Part shown: positions 10,113-21,639 of the stretch, in pieces
How positions within the stretch are numbered: position 1 is the stretch's first letter
How the letters are laid out: the number at the start of each line of letters is the position of its first letter
Assembly (NCBI RefSeq): GCF_004664715.2
Contig: NC_051083.1
Coordinates: 102,453,661-102,517,660 of the forward strand
Reading direction: 5' to 3'
From: Peromyscus leucopus
Taxonomy: Eukaryota; Chordata; Mammalia; Rodentia; Cricetidae
DNA length: 64,000 nt
Program-made: the position numbers and the translations under genes
Notes under the pieces: model-generated
Seen by the model: the letters and a program-made list of their open reading frames with translations, nothing else
Database searches by the model: none
What the model was told of the DNA's origin: nothing

Positions 10113-11883
10113 TAATAAAAAAGAGGAAACCAAATTTATAAAGACTGAGACAGATTGAAAAGAATAAGAACAGTAAAGTTCTTAGTATTAAAGGCAGTAG
10201 ACATGGAGACAGAGACGAGAGACAAAGACACAACACATAGAGACCCAACAGAGAGAAATGCTTATCTTTCTGGGATTGTAAGACATCACCTTAAAGGAGA
10301 CTTGAAATGTGTTATTTTGATCTAGTTCAACTACAAACACAATAAATTGGCTTAACCTCTCTTAGCCTAATTTCTGAAAGTTAAAAAAAAAAAACCCACG
10401 ATATCCAAGTACTGGAATGGCATGAGAATGGAGTCATGATAAACTGATTAGTAGTACATAAAGTGAGTTCGAAGTACAAGAGTTACAGCTACCAGATGCA
10501 ATGAGCCCACTTAAGACTTAGATTAAATGACCAAAGAAGCATCTTCCATGCAGGATGGTACCTATACTTTACTGGCGAGGACAAACATCTTGTTCAATGA
10601 AGGACATAGAAGTTTGTGTTGTTTATGCAGTAGAATTCCCCGAAATTTATGATCTGTAACATTGGGAACTCCTAGACAATATCCTACCAGAAGTACTCTG
10701 CAATAAATCTGCTGCTATGGACATGAGGAAAAAATACTGACTACTGGATGGAGAAGATAAACACCACTGAAGATGTCCAAGGAAAAGGCTGCTGAGAAAA
10801 CAGACATCAGAAAACAAACCACTCCTTCCTGACCTAACTTTCCAGTACATCTATTGACACAACTTCGGTGGCTAAGTGGTAAAGAAAAGGAACATTTAAA
10901 AGGGCCCAGGGCCTTTTCTCAAAGAAAGAAAATAAGAAGGTTAATTTGAAATTGAAAGAGCATAAGTAACTGACACATGGTTTAGACAGAAAAGGTAGAT
11001 AGTTTTTAAAGCAAGAAGCAATCCATCTATGTCAAATATTTGATTTTACCAAGTCCATTTTCTAGACAAACTTGCTAGGTCAAGAATTTTGCACCTCTAT
11101 TGTTTTTATTCGATTACTCTATGCTATAAAAATAGTTCATCAAAATGACACATGCCAGTGTGTTCTTCCTCACCCCATAGTTGGTTCATAAGTACTAATT
11201 CATTTTATACTTGTGATATGAGGATTATTAGCTTCATGTAATGGAAAGGAACATAAACAACAAACAACGATGTTAGTTCACTTCGCTGTTTGACACTGCC
11301 ATTCCTCAACACAGATTAGTCTTCATGCAGGGCCTTAAGTCTGTTACTCAATGTGGCCAAGAAAATGCAACCAAGAAGATCTTCTAAGCAAGAATTTATC
11401 CGTGTCAAAGAATCCCAACCATAATTAGATCCTGTGGATGTATTTAGCCTGCAAAATTACTTCCTAGTCCAATGCTCCCAAATACTGTAAGGTCACATAA
11501 ATTTCATCTACCTAGATTAAACATATATTCAGGGAACATTGCAACACTTAAAATTATATACAACAATGCACTTCCTTTCAACAAAACAGAAAAGGGCATC
11601 TTTATTGGCTAGGAATGAATATGAAAGTAAAGTTACACTCACTTTAATAGCTTTCAAGGAAATGTTTCCCATGAGTTCACATTTTGTGAACCAGTCAAAT
11701 TGAAAAAGAGAAAGCAGAAGAGAAAACAATTTACATACTTCAGGTTTTAAGTTACTTTTTTCCTCTCCACACAACCATAATTTTTAGTGTTTGACTTTCT
11801 CACATAATTTGTTGTGATGGTATTTATAAATAATGCCTTCGTGAAGTCAGATTCCATGCTTTGTTCATGATAAATTACACTTA
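10113..11883. other. Unassigned unique sequence
   Basis: No gene or repeat recognised. Open frames of 67-82 codons here show no family features. Confidence 0.4.
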
Positions 11884-12000
11884 ATTCATTTACTTTTTCA
11901 TTTGGCAAATACTAGTTGAGCAGCTAATCATGTGCAAGCCATAGCTATAGGTATTACAGTGCATAACAGAATCAATAATAGAAGAAAAGCAAAATGAGAA
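11884..12000 (-). mobile_element. L2 LINE 3' end fragment (ancient)
   Basis: ATTCATTTACTTTTTCATTTGGC, then CTAGTTGAGCAGCTAATCATGTGC and ACAGTGCATAACAGAA mirror the reversed L2 terminus, with many substitutions. Confidence 0.45.
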
Positions 12001-12189
12001 ATTATGACAGCTGAAACCAGTAACACTTCAAAATGTAACAATTAGTATTAAAATTATTTGTACCATGTAATAGTTTACAACTATTTTGTGTACTTCAAGT
12101 CTTTATTGACATGTAAACATTTTCATGATATAACTAGGAAAGAGATAAAGGCACAATACACCATGTAATCAAGCAGTGTTCCTACTAAA

Positions 12190-12425
12190 CATTCACTACA
12201 TTCCAGGAATTTAACTGTCTTAGATATATTTCATTTAGTCCACACACATACATGTATAAGTATGCATGTCTACATACATATATACACATACATATATCCT
12301 ATACAGTGTGATATTAGTTTAGAGATGAAACAGAATTTGAGAAGTAAAAGCACCTTCCATAGTTTACACAGATAGTAAAAAGCAGGGCTTGAGACCCCAT
12401 TTCATCCTTATAACTTGTTGCCATT
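12190..12425 (-). mobile_element. MIR SINE split by an ACATAC-rich tract
   Basis: The flanks TTTCATTTAGTCC and TAGAGATGAAACAGAATTTG, then GCAGGGCTTGAGACCCC read as a reversed MIR. Between them at 12240-12302 is a degenerate CACATACATGTATA microsatellite. Confidence 0.5.
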
Positions 12426-13445
12426 CAAAAGTGCATCAAAAGACTAGAAAGAACATACACTAAGGCCTTAATAAACATTATCTTTGGCTATTTTGTTACT
12501 TTGCATATACACTTTCTCCATGTGTTACATAATATGGTAATGATAAACAATAAATATGTGTTACATAATGCATGCAGTCTACCATCCCAAATGACAGAAA
12601 GTGGGAATAATAAACTTTTAGCCTGAGATTCAGGAAAAAGGTTTAGGTCTGATATGTGATATTATCAACACACAGGCAAAGATTAACAGGATGGCTATGG
12701 ATGAAATGTATAAGATGAATGTTAGAATATGATCCAAATTATGAATAGCATAAGATGTGGTAGAAAAAGAGATATCTAGTATCATTTTTTTTTCTCCCTA
12801 GGAACAGAAAAACTTTGTTTGTCCTGGAAAATTCCTCTAGATGATAAAACATGCAACATTATTAAAATGTACATGCCATTTGTATAAAAATATATAGCCT
12901 TTCAGTGATGGGAAAATATAATAATTTGGATCTATTGTAAGATCTTGGAGCAATACTAGGATATAACCAAAATTCACATGATTTCTAAAGGAAAATGAGC
13001 CAACTGTATGAAAAGCAAATGGCCTCAGTATTTTAGGTTTTATCCTCTGTCTGTATCCCTCTTCTAGGAGAATGCTTGACTTAAAATCAAAAGCACAAAA
13101 ATGTGTTCACTCCAGTTTAGAAACATAAATCATGAAAAAGTAATAGGCCAGATCTTTGGTAAGTAATAACTTTATTAAATTAATTTTCTATAAAGTTAAC
13201 CAAATATGTTTGTATTTAGTGCCCACCATGTACTTATAGGTATGAGTCTAGATTATAACTCAAAAGGAGGGGCTATATTTCCAGCTTTCATATTTTACAG
13301 ATGTGCACACTTTGAAAATAATAAATGCTGAATATTTTAAAATATCACATGACTTCATTCCTAGCTCTGTGTTCATCTGACATCATATACTATTACAAAA
13401 GGATTACTAACATAGTTGTTTCACTCATTAGAAATTTTCTCAGAT
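12426..13445. other. Unassigned AT-rich DNA
   Basis: Nothing firm. 13205-13400 has weak MIR-like words (ATTTTACAGATG) that I would not call. Confidence 0.4.
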
Positions 13446-13460
13446 GAAAATCAAAGGAAA

Positions 13461-13677
13461 GCCGGGTGGTGGTGGCACATGCCTTTAATCCCAGCACTCC
13501 GCAGGCAGAGGCAAGCGGATCTCACTGAGTTCAGAGGCAGGCAGATCTCTCTGAGATCAAGGCCAGCCTGGTCTACAGAGGGAGTTCCAGGACAGGCTCC
13601 AAAACTACAGAGAGAAACCCTGTCTCGAAAAACCAAAAAAATAAAAAATAAAAAAAATTAAAACCTGAAAAATAAAA
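13461..13677 (+). mobile_element. B1 SINE with extra internal duplication
   Basis: Starts GCCGGGTGGTGGTGGCACAT. The segment GAGGCAAGCGGATCTC is followed by a second diverged copy, GAGGCAGGCAGATCTC, which lengthens the element by about 29 bases. It has the GGACAGGCTCCAAAACTAC variant rather than the GAAAGGCGCAAAGC type. The target duplication GAAAATCAAAGGA is at 13446-13458 and 13678-13690. Confidence 0.93.
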
Positions 13678-13690
13678 GAAAATCAAAGGA

Positions 13691-14699
13691 CTATTAAAAG
13701 CTTGTCCAAATGTTACAATATACTAGCCTTGTGGAAAAGGTCCATAAACATAAAAAAAAAATCACAAAACAGGACTCTAAATTAAAGTGGAGGAACTAAC
13801 TACTGATCCTTAATAGGTTGATACAAAAATTAAATCAAATCTTATGTATAAGGCAATTAAACTCACAAGCTCAATCTGAACAGGAAATTAGGAACCTGAA
13901 AAATTAGAAAATTAATATAAAAATATAAATTTCACTTACACTAAAAATTTTGTGAGAATTTGCAATTTAGATAAGTTGCTTAAATTGTATTTATAGATTA
14001 TGTGAGGCAACTCTACTGTCTAAGGCAGGCAGGCATCCTGGAATCAGATCTAAGTAGATAAAACAGTCTAGTTCTAACACAGAAACGTGGTAGGGGAAAA
14101 GTGACTACATATTATACCAGCTAAAATATCTGAGCCCCACAGGAAAACTGTGAAAAAGAATTGAAAACAAAACACACACACAAACAAACAAAAACAAATC
14201 TGAGCTATTTCTAGAATTTAAATTATCTCACATCACTTCTTAAGATTGTCAACATCTAGTTTCTTAATTATAGTGATAGCTGATTCTAAGAAATACATGA
14301 AAACCACCTTAAACTGTCTATCCAAGCAAAATTACTAGCAACAAATGACTGCATCAGTGCTCCAATTTCTGTATTTATTGCTCACCAACTGTGTACAAAC
14401 TCCCACATTATATACTATAAATGACATAAAATGCATTTGTTAAGTCATTCATGCTCTGAAACAGTTCAATTAACAATGTCATAGGTATCAACAAGCTCAA
14501 ATTACTTCAAGGTGAAGATAAAAGTCATGCAATAAATGTATTAAACAAGTCAGAAGCCAGGAGACCCTCTTGGACCATCTGGCTGATCAGAGAGCATCAC
14601 ATTTGATGTGAGTATGGAAAAATAGGTTGCATTCTGACAGAAACAAAAGGACAACCTTGGTGGCATTGCCATGCTGTGAATTTCAAAATTCTTCTAGTC
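13691..14699. other. Unassigned AT-rich DNA
   Basis: Contains an AC/AAAC-rich run at 14167-14198; otherwise nothing recognised. Confidence 0.4.
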
Positions 14700-14850
14700 C
14701 AGTTTGCCACTGAGTGTTTTCAAACTTAACCTAAATATTCCACAGTCCATTCTTTCAATTCCACTGCCATCCATTGTGGTCTTTCACTTCTCACTCTGGC
14801 TGCTACAGATAGGCAGTTGGTCTCATAAAATCTCCAACTCTCCTTCCGCA
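14700..14850 (+). mobile_element. Possible L2 LINE internal fragment
   Basis: TTCCACTGCCATCCATTGTGG, then CTCACTCTGGCTGCTAC and CAGTTGGTCTC resemble in order the coding-proximal L2 3' half. The opposed 89-91 codon open frames here look like chance frames. Confidence 0.35.
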
Positions 14851-15457
14851 AATAACTTATACAGGTATCAGTTCTCTTTGAAAGCTTCAGGAAGTAGTTT
14901 GCGGCACATTCACACCCATACAACACAACACAATGCAATACAGCACATGCAGCAATTGCTTCACACATCAAACTTTTAACTTGGCTTCTACCCACCTCTT
15001 CTAATCCTCTTTATTTTTCCCTTGACAGCAAAAATCATTAACTTTTTTCCCTTATAGCTTCATGAATATGTTTCGGATTTGCATGCTCTACTGCACAGCA
15101 GTGAAAGATGAGATTAAACAGCAGGCATTTTCCTAAACTTAAGAGAAAGGTACAGAATCTATACAATGATCTAGGGAGAATTTATGTTTGACCGGCAGTT
15201 TTAGTATGGTAATTAGATCATGGCATGTAATGTAAGTATTCTGCCTTACTTCTGAGAATTTAAATGTTAGGTTCACATAGGTCCTATGAGTTGTAGCTGA
15301 GATTATTACTAAATATTTATGCTTTGCAGTTATTTTATGGGGAATGTTTTTCATTGGATCTCTGAAGTGGCCACTACTAATACAAATAAAAGATATTGTT
15401 ATTTTAGTTTTTATTTATAAATTACTTTTTATAGTCCTTTATTGATTTTTTAAAATC
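14851..15457. other. Unassigned unique sequence
   Basis: Short CACAACACAA-type run near 14915-14950; otherwise nothing recognised. Confidence 0.4.
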
Positions 15458-15468
15458 TTGTATAACTT

Positions 15469-15667
15469 GGGGCTAGAGAGATGGCTCAGTGGTTAAGAGC
15501 ATTGGCTGTTCTTCCAGAAGTCCTGAGTTCAATTCCCAGCACCCAAAGTGTGGCTCACAACCATCTATAACTGTAGTCCCATAGAATTCATTGCCTTCTT
15601 ATGGTGTGCAAATGTACGTGTAGACAAAACACTCTTATACATAAGTAAATAAATATTTTTTAAAGTA
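15469..15667 (+). mobile_element. B2 SINE, full length
   Basis: GGGGCTAGAGAGATGGCTCAG head, GAGTTCAATTCCCAGCACCC B-box region, and an AAATAAATATTTTTTAAAG tail. The target duplication TTGTATAACTT is at 15458-15468 and 15668-15678. Confidence 0.97.
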
Positions 15668-15684
15668 TTGTATAACTTTTATAG

Positions 15685-16457
15685 GTATATGAATATATTC
15701 TCTTCTAACATCTATTTATATCTTTTATGGTATACATTTAAGGTATATATCATGGTGTTTTAGTACATGTGGACATAGTGAAACAATTACTATTACTCAA
15801 ATAAATGAACAGTTCCATCACCTTCCATATTTGTCATCTTTAGTGAAAGCTCCTAAAATCTACTCTCTCAGCAAATTTTAATCAAACACTACCTTATTAA
15901 CTACTATTCTCAAGCTGCATTTCACATCTCTAGAACTTTGCAAACTACCTAAGTATAAATTTGTACCCCATGACCTACTTCTCCCCATTTCTTCTTACTC
16001 CCTGCCCATGCTTACTACTTTTCGCCAATGAGGTTGGTTGGTTGGTTGGTTTTTTTCCTTAGATCCCATAGGTAGATTGACATTTGTCTCATTTCACTTA
16101 GCAAAATGTCTCCTGATTCATCCAATGTTGTGGCAAATGGCTGTGTCCATTTTAAAAAGACTGGACACTATTCCACTGATTTTATATGTAACAATTCATT
16201 TGTTCATTATATTAAAGGTAGTTTTTCATCTCTTGGCTATTGTGAATGATGCTATAATGAACATGGGTGTAAAAGATAAGTTGTACATTTCATTTCCTCA
16301 TATGCCAAACACAAGGATTTCTGAGTCACATAGTGTAATACATGGGTTTACTTATAATATCTACATCTTTTCTAAAACTTATCCTTTGGGTTTAAACACT
16401 TTCTGTCAATTTGTCTTTTCATTTTGTTAACTGCTTTGTCACAAAAAAAAGCATTTT
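15685..16457 (-). mobile_element. Ancient L1 (L1M type): 3'UTR and ORF2 end
   Basis: On the minus strand the order is ORF2 end then 3'UTR. Plus-strand landmarks include CTTGGCTATTGTGAATGATGC and CCAATGTTGTGGCAAATGGC, then upstream ACCTTCCATATTTGTCATC-type 3'UTR words. The 130-codon plus-strand frame at 16038-16430 is antisense to this L1 and not a gene. A (GGTT)n run lies at 16031-16050. Confidence 0.82.
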
Positions 16458-16676
16458 TCAAAAGGATTTATTTCTTTTTATTTTATGTATATGAGTATTT
16501 TGTTTGCATGCATGTATGTGCACCACATGAATGCCCAGTGTCCTTAGAGGCTTGAAGAAGGCCTTGGATCCCATGGAAATGGAGCTGCAGATGTTAATAA
16601 GCAACCATATGGATACTGGCAACCAAGCCTGGCTCCTCTGTAAGTGCTTGTAACCACTGAGCCATCTCTCTAGCTC
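16458..16676 (-). mobile_element. B3-type SINE inside the ancient L1
   Basis: Plus-strand landmarks are TTTATTTTATGTATATGAG, GCATGCATGTATGTGCACCAC and, at the other end, AACCACTGAGCCATCTCTC. It splits the antisense L1, which resumes at about 16677. Confidence 0.88.
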
Positions 16677-16950
16677 CCATACAGAACTTTGTAGTGTAGT
16701 CCTAACTAGTTTATTTTTGTTAACTGTTGCCTGAGCTTTTAGTGTTATATCAAAATCAATGCCAATGTCAACAATATCAAAGAGGGCTTTCTCTCCATTT
16801 CCATCTAGGAATTTTATTATCCTGGATCTTATGCTTAGGTCTTTAATCCATCTGGGGTTTATTTTTGTGATTGGTGCAAGATAAGGGCACAGGTCCATTC
16901 CTTTGAATGTCAACGTCTACTTTTTGCAAGATTATTTAGCATTCAAAAGT
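16677..16950 (-). mobile_element. Ancient L1 ORF2, continuation
   Basis: GTTGCCTGAGCTTTTAGTG, CTTAGGTCTTTAATCCATC and GGTGCAAGATAAGGGCAC are recognisable reversed ORF2 words of an ancient mammalian L1. The element fades out near 16950. Confidence 0.8.
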
Positions 16951-18079
16951 TGTTTATTTTTTCTCCATTTTTATGCTGGACCAAACTTACAGGTATGCAT
17001 TAAATAATGGTGATGATGGCAGTTTCTGCTGCTTCTTAAAAACAATTGTTAGGTTTACCATCAAGAATTTTGGAATTACTTCAGACAAAATAGTTTTATA
17101 TAATTAAAGGGAAAATTTGTACCTTTATCTTTTTAAGCGTTTTTTTTTCTTAAAATATCTGCTTTTTTTTCAAGTACTTTCAGCATTTTATGCTTTTCTT
17201 ACAAGAAAAATATGTTGAAGGATGCAATGTTTGTATGAATAATTTTCACATTTTCTAAGTTCTGTGCAATATTATAACTTTCTTAACAAAAGGACTTAGT
17301 TTCTTCAAAAAATTCCATAGTGTGCCTGGTTTTGCTTTATTTAGAATTTAAAATTGACTCATAATTTGAATATGTATATGAGTCCCTTTTTCCTTAGGTT
17401 TTGATGAGTCTGAATAGTGCACCATTCTGAAATGAATTGAGTAGCTTCCCATCATTTTCTAGGTTCTAAATGAGTTTTTTTTAATAAAAAGAATTACTTT
17501 TTGATCAAAATGCTCATATTCATAACAAGAAAAGCCATAAGCTAGAGAAATCAAGTCGCTATGTTATCAGCTAGGGATCTTAACATCAGCTTCCTGAGCT
17601 TGACAAGATTTACCTCACCTTCCCATTCAAGTACCATGCCAATGACAACAGCATTGAACTAAGAATTGAAATTACAAAATGGTTTCCTTTTATACAGTGA
17701 CATTATTAATTAATCTGATTCAATATGAAATTCAGGCCACATACATGCCTTTTATGATCAATAGTGTACTTATAATGTGAAAGCTAACACTCCATAATTT
17801 TCTAAAGAAAGCCTGAAATTGGAGAGGAGCAAAAATTCCTTGGGAAAGATGCAAAAACCACTAGTCACAATATTTGAAAATGACAAAATATAACTTCAAA
17901 GGAAAAAAGTAAATGTCTCACTGAAAGAACAAACTGAGGTCCTATATCCAATTTACAGTACCAGAAAGAAAAAAAAAGAAATAGGAAAATGGGAAGACAA
18001 GACTGCAAGTAAGCATGCACACTACATCTAACTCCATATCTAAAGTAAAGCAAAATCTTTGGAAAGTTAAAAAAGGAAA
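16951..18079. other. Unassigned AT-rich DNA
   Basis: No gene or confident repeat. Confidence 0.4.
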
Positions 18080-18310
18080 CAACTCATTTTAATCAGGCAA
18101 AAGACATGAAAATATACTCAAAAGTGTGCAAATAGCTAACAAGCACACAAAAGACCAAATGATTGAAAATGAGAAAAATGTAAAGTGAAAACCTCAACTA
18201 GGAACCACTTTCTAGTCAGAGAAAGCCTAATACTAAATATATTAAAAGTTCTAAGAATAGCTAATATGTATAGGTGTATGTCCCAGCAATTTCATTCTTA
18301 GTCTTGTGTC
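18080..18310 (+). mobile_element. Very old L1 ORF2 fragment
   Basis: GCAAATAGCTAACAAGCACA, then CAGTCAGAG-like and GTGTATGTCCCAGCAATTTC follow the order of the L1 ORF2 C-terminal coding region in sense, heavily mutated. Confidence 0.38.
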
Positions 18311-18604
18311 TGTCATGGTATATATTTAAATTATTGTCCCAAAAGCCATGTGATAAAGGCCTGGTGGTAACTACTGGTAAACTGTTAGGATGCAGGAGGA
18401 CCTAGTCAGAGAAAACTGGTCAGTTGAGATATGCCCTTAACGAGTATATTGGGACCCTACCCTTCACTCTCATTTTGCTTCCTGATGTCAATGAGGTGAC
18501 ACAATCTTCAGGTACTGTGATGTTCTAACTCACATGAGGCTCAAAGCAATGGAGCCAGCAGATCCCAAACTGAAACCTCTAAAATCATGATCCAAACAAC
18601 ATTC
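18311..18604. other. Unassigned unique sequence
   Basis: Nothing confidently assigned. CTTGTGTCTGTCATGG to CTAAAATCATGATCC has a faint MaLR-like feel, but I do not call it. Confidence 0.35.
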
Positions 18605-18935
18605 TCCTTGTTTGTATGTGTAAATGTACAAATTTATATGTCTGTACACGTTCATGTGTTTGAGAGTGGGTATGTACATGGTATATAGCACATGAGTAGT
18701 CAGAAGAAAAATGAGTGTCAGTCACTGCCTTCCATCTTGCTTGAGACAGGGTCTCTTTATGCCAGACTAGCTGGCCCATGAGTTTCCAGAATTTGATTGT
18801 CTCTACCTCCCATCTCTCTGTAGGAGCACTGAAATTACAGGCGTGTGCTACTGCACCCAGCTTCACAGGGGATTTGAACTAAGGTTCATACTTGTATGGC
18901 AAGTGTTTCCCCACTTAGACATTTCCTATGCTTCC
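18605..18935 (-). mobile_element. B4/RSINE SINE
   Basis: Plus-strand order: TG-rich start, TTGAGACAGGGTCTCTTTATG, AAATTACAGGCGTGTGCTAC, CACCCAGCTTC, then GGATTTGAACTAAGG and GGCAAGTG. This is the reversed B4 layout, a B1-like unit fused to an ID-like unit. Confidence 0.82.
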
Positions 18936-19044
18936 TCTTTAATTTTCTAACTTATTTTTCCATGGCAACAAAAAGAGAAATAATATAATATCCAAGGGAA
19001 ATGAGTACATATTCAAAATAAGAAAATTAAAGAAGAAATGTATC

Positions 19045-20460
19045 ACTCATAGTATCATCTCATCTGCATAAAGATACTTTGACTTCTTCTGTTCCTATTT
19101 GTATCCCCTTCAAGTACTATATTGAATAGATATAAAGTGAGTAGACAACCTCGTCTCATTCCTAAATTTAGGGGAATTGCTTTGAGTTTCTCTCCATTTA
19201 ATTTGATGTTGGCTATCTGCTTACTTCAAACTTCCCTTATTATGTTGAAGTATGTCCCTTATATCCCTAATCTCTCCAGGACTTTTTATCATGTAGGGGC
19301 ATTATATTTTGTCAAAGACCTTTGTTTTTCAGTTTGTTTATATGGTGGATTATATTTATTGATTTATGTATGTTGAACCATCCCTGCATCTTTGGGATGA
19401 CATCTACTTGTTCATGGTGGATTAAGTTTTTGATGTGTTCTTGGAATCAGTTTGCAAGCATTATAATGAGAATTGTTACATCCATGTCCATAAAGGAAAT
19501 TTCTCTGTAGTTCTCTTTCTTTGTTGAATCTTTGTGTTGTTTGGGTATCAGGGTAAATGTGGCATCATAGTATGAATTAAGCAATGTTCCTTCTGTTCCT
19601 ATTCTATGGAATAATTTGGAGTATGGGCATTGACTCTTCTTTGAAAATCTGGTAGAATTCTATGTTAAAACAATTTGGCCCTAGGCTTTTTCTATTTGGG
19701 AGACTTTCGGTTACTGATCCTATTTCACTAGGAGGGAGATATTGGTCTGTTTAAAATGCTTATCTGATCTTGATTTAAATTTGTTAAGTGGTATATATCA
19801 TGAAAATTATCCATTTCCTTTAGGTATTTCCAATATGTCCAAATTAAAGTGAGTCTTTATGTTTCTCTGGATTTTCTTGTTATGCATCCCATTCCATTTC
19901 TGATTTTGTCATTTTGGATATTCTCTCTGTCTGACTTTTAGTTAATTTTGATAAGTCTTTTACAATATTACTGATTTTCTCAAAGAACCAACTCTTTGCT
20001 TAATTGATTCTTTGTATTGGTTACTTGTTATTGTTTCTATTTTATTGATTTCAGCCCTGAGTTTGATTATTTCTTGCTGTCTGCTCATTTTGAGTGTGGT
20101 TTCTTCTGTTTTCTAGAGCTTTCAGATGTGCAAATTTCTAGTATGAGATCTCTCCAATTTTTTTAATATAGGCACTTACTGCTATGAACTTGCCTCTTAG
20201 AACTGCCTTCATTGTGTCCTGTAAGCTTGGGTGTGCTGTATATTTATTTTCATTCAATTCTAAAAAGACTTTAATTTCTTTCTCAATTCCTGTCCTAATG
20301 AATTTATCCTTCAGTGATGAGTTGTTCAGTTTCCATGGGTTTGCAAACTTTGTTGTTTTTATTGTTGATGATATGAAGCTAATCTATGGTGGTCAAAAAA
20401 CATGCAGGGCTTTATTTCAATTTTCTTGTATTTGTTGAGACTTGCTTTATGTCCAGAGAG
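19045..20460 (-). mobile_element. L1 ORF2 remnant (reverse transcriptase region), rodent-specific L1
   Basis: Plus-strand text is the reverse of L1 ORF2: GTATCATCTCATCTGCATAAAG (around the active-site segment), GGTGGATTATATTTATTGATT, CCATCCCTGCATCTTTGGGATG, then TTTATTGATTTCAGCCCTGAG further upstream in the gene. Many stops and frameshifts remove any function. It forms one antisense element with 20946-22078. Confidence 0.9.
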
Positions 20461-20945
20461 AAAGATGATCTATTAGAATGATTTACAAGTTGTGGTCCAG
20501 CTAATACAACACTGACTGTCTATGGACAGAAAGTCTAAGAATACAGAAGTTGCTCAGTCTACAAGACTAGGTGTTTCAGCTGTTATTCAGTATACAATGG
20601 AATTCTGAAGAAGTAGGCTCTAATGTCAGTGAAGATAAGGACTTACTAGTAGCAAGGCAAGAGCAAGTAGGCAAAGAGCAAAAACTTTTTTCCTCCTATG
20701 TCTATATAGGATTCCAGTAAAAGGTATGGCTCAGATTAGATCTGGATTAAAGATGTGTCTTCCTGCCTGAATAGCTGGACTAAAGGTATGCTTCCTACGT
20801 CAAAGACCTGAATTAGAAGTAGATCTTCCTACTTCAAATTAAGCCAAAATCACTCTCATGTGTGCCCTCTATTTGGGGGTTTTTAATTAATTTCAGATGT
20901 AGTCAAATTGATAACCAAGAATAGCAATCACAACAGCTTTGATGG
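20461..20945 (-). mobile_element. Rodent medium-reiteration repeat (RMER1-like, name uncertain)
   Basis: The block between L1 ORF2 and L1 ORF1 includes AGCTAATACAACACTGACTG, ACTGTCTATGGACAG, GTAGGCTCTAATG and AGATGTAGTCAAATTG. I recognise these from a rodent-specific repeated family whose opposite strand reads GATTGCTATTCTTGGTTATC near one end. I cannot name it with certainty. It was inserted into the antisense L1 or replaced part of it. Confidence 0.6.
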
Positions 20946-21041
20946 GTATAGTAGTCTGGACTGGCATCTGTGGTCTCTTAGAGTCTGTAGCACATGTCCA
21001 GGCCCTTCTGGCTTTCAGAGTCTCCACTGAGAAGTCAGGTG
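20946..21041 (-). mobile_element. L1 ORF1 3' remnant (part 1)
   Basis: GGTCTCTTAGAGTCTGTAG, GTCCAGGCCCTTCTGGCTTTC and CACTGAGAAGTCAGGTGTA are the reverse of the L1 ORF1 C-terminal region. The next L1 bases resume at 21351 after an insertion. Confidence 0.8.
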
Positions 21042-21350
21042 TAGTGGGTAGCCATTCCAGCTTGGATCTGGAAGTTCCAACCCCCATTGAGACTCTGGCA
21101 ACTGTCACGCCTACGAGGCGGGGCCAGGGGAGGTGCCTGGAGACCTGAGATCTGGATGGGCTAGCGCTCTCTTGGTTCCGGGAACCTGAACGGTGGAGGT
21201 GGACCTAGCAGAGCTCCAGAGAACACTGCTGGACTGCAATACACCTTCCCCAGACCCCCACGACCTACCTATCCCTTAATTTGTAAGTTACCCACTAAAT
21301 AAATCTTCCTTTTAACTACGTGGAGTGGCCTTAATAATTTCACCAATATC
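21042..21350 (+). mobile_element. LTR-like insert of unrecognised family inside L1 ORF1
   Basis: About 310 bases split L1 ORF1 and are bounded by copies of CAGGTGTA (21038-21045 and 21351-21358). The insert opens TGTAGTGGGTAGCC, is GC-rich in the middle (CACGCCTACGAGGCGGGGCC), and has an AATAAA signal (ACTAAATAAATC near 21296) before CCTTAATAATTTCACC. The start, poly(A) signal and size suit a solo LTR. The 3' edge does not give a clean CA with a standard-length duplication, so the exact ends are open. Confidence 0.6.
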
Positions 21351-21625
21351 CAGGTGTAATTCTAATCGTTCTTCCTTTATATGCTACTTGATCTTTTTCC
21401 TTTGCAGCTTTTAATATTCTTTGTTCTGTATGTTTTGTGTTTTGATTAATATGTGCTGAGAGGAATTTCTTTTCTGGTTGAGTCATTCTGGTGTTCTGTT
21501 ATGTTTCTTGTACCTTAATAGGCATCTCTTTCTTTAGATTAGGAAAATTTTCTTCTATGATTTTGTTGAAAATATTTTTTTATGCCTCTGACCTGAGTTT
21601 CTTCTCCTTCCTGTATTTCTACTGC
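21351..21625 (-). mobile_element. L1 ORF1 remnant (part 2)
   Basis: GGTGTAATTCTAATCG, TTGCAGCTTTTAATATTC, TTTTGATTAATATGTGCTGAG and GGCATCTCTTTCTTTAG are the reverse of the L1 ORF1 coding region. It joins 20946-21041 exactly when the intervening insert is removed. Confidence 0.88.
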
Positions 21626-21639
21626 TGGAGTTGGGGATT

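Noticed and set aside
13205..13400. Faint MIR-like words
   Set aside because: Only one short word (ATTTTACAGATG) fits; too little for a call.
16038..16430. 130-codon plus-strand open frame
   Set aside because: It lies antisense to an ancient L1 ORF2 (landmark CTTGGCTATTGTGAATG); it is a shadow frame.
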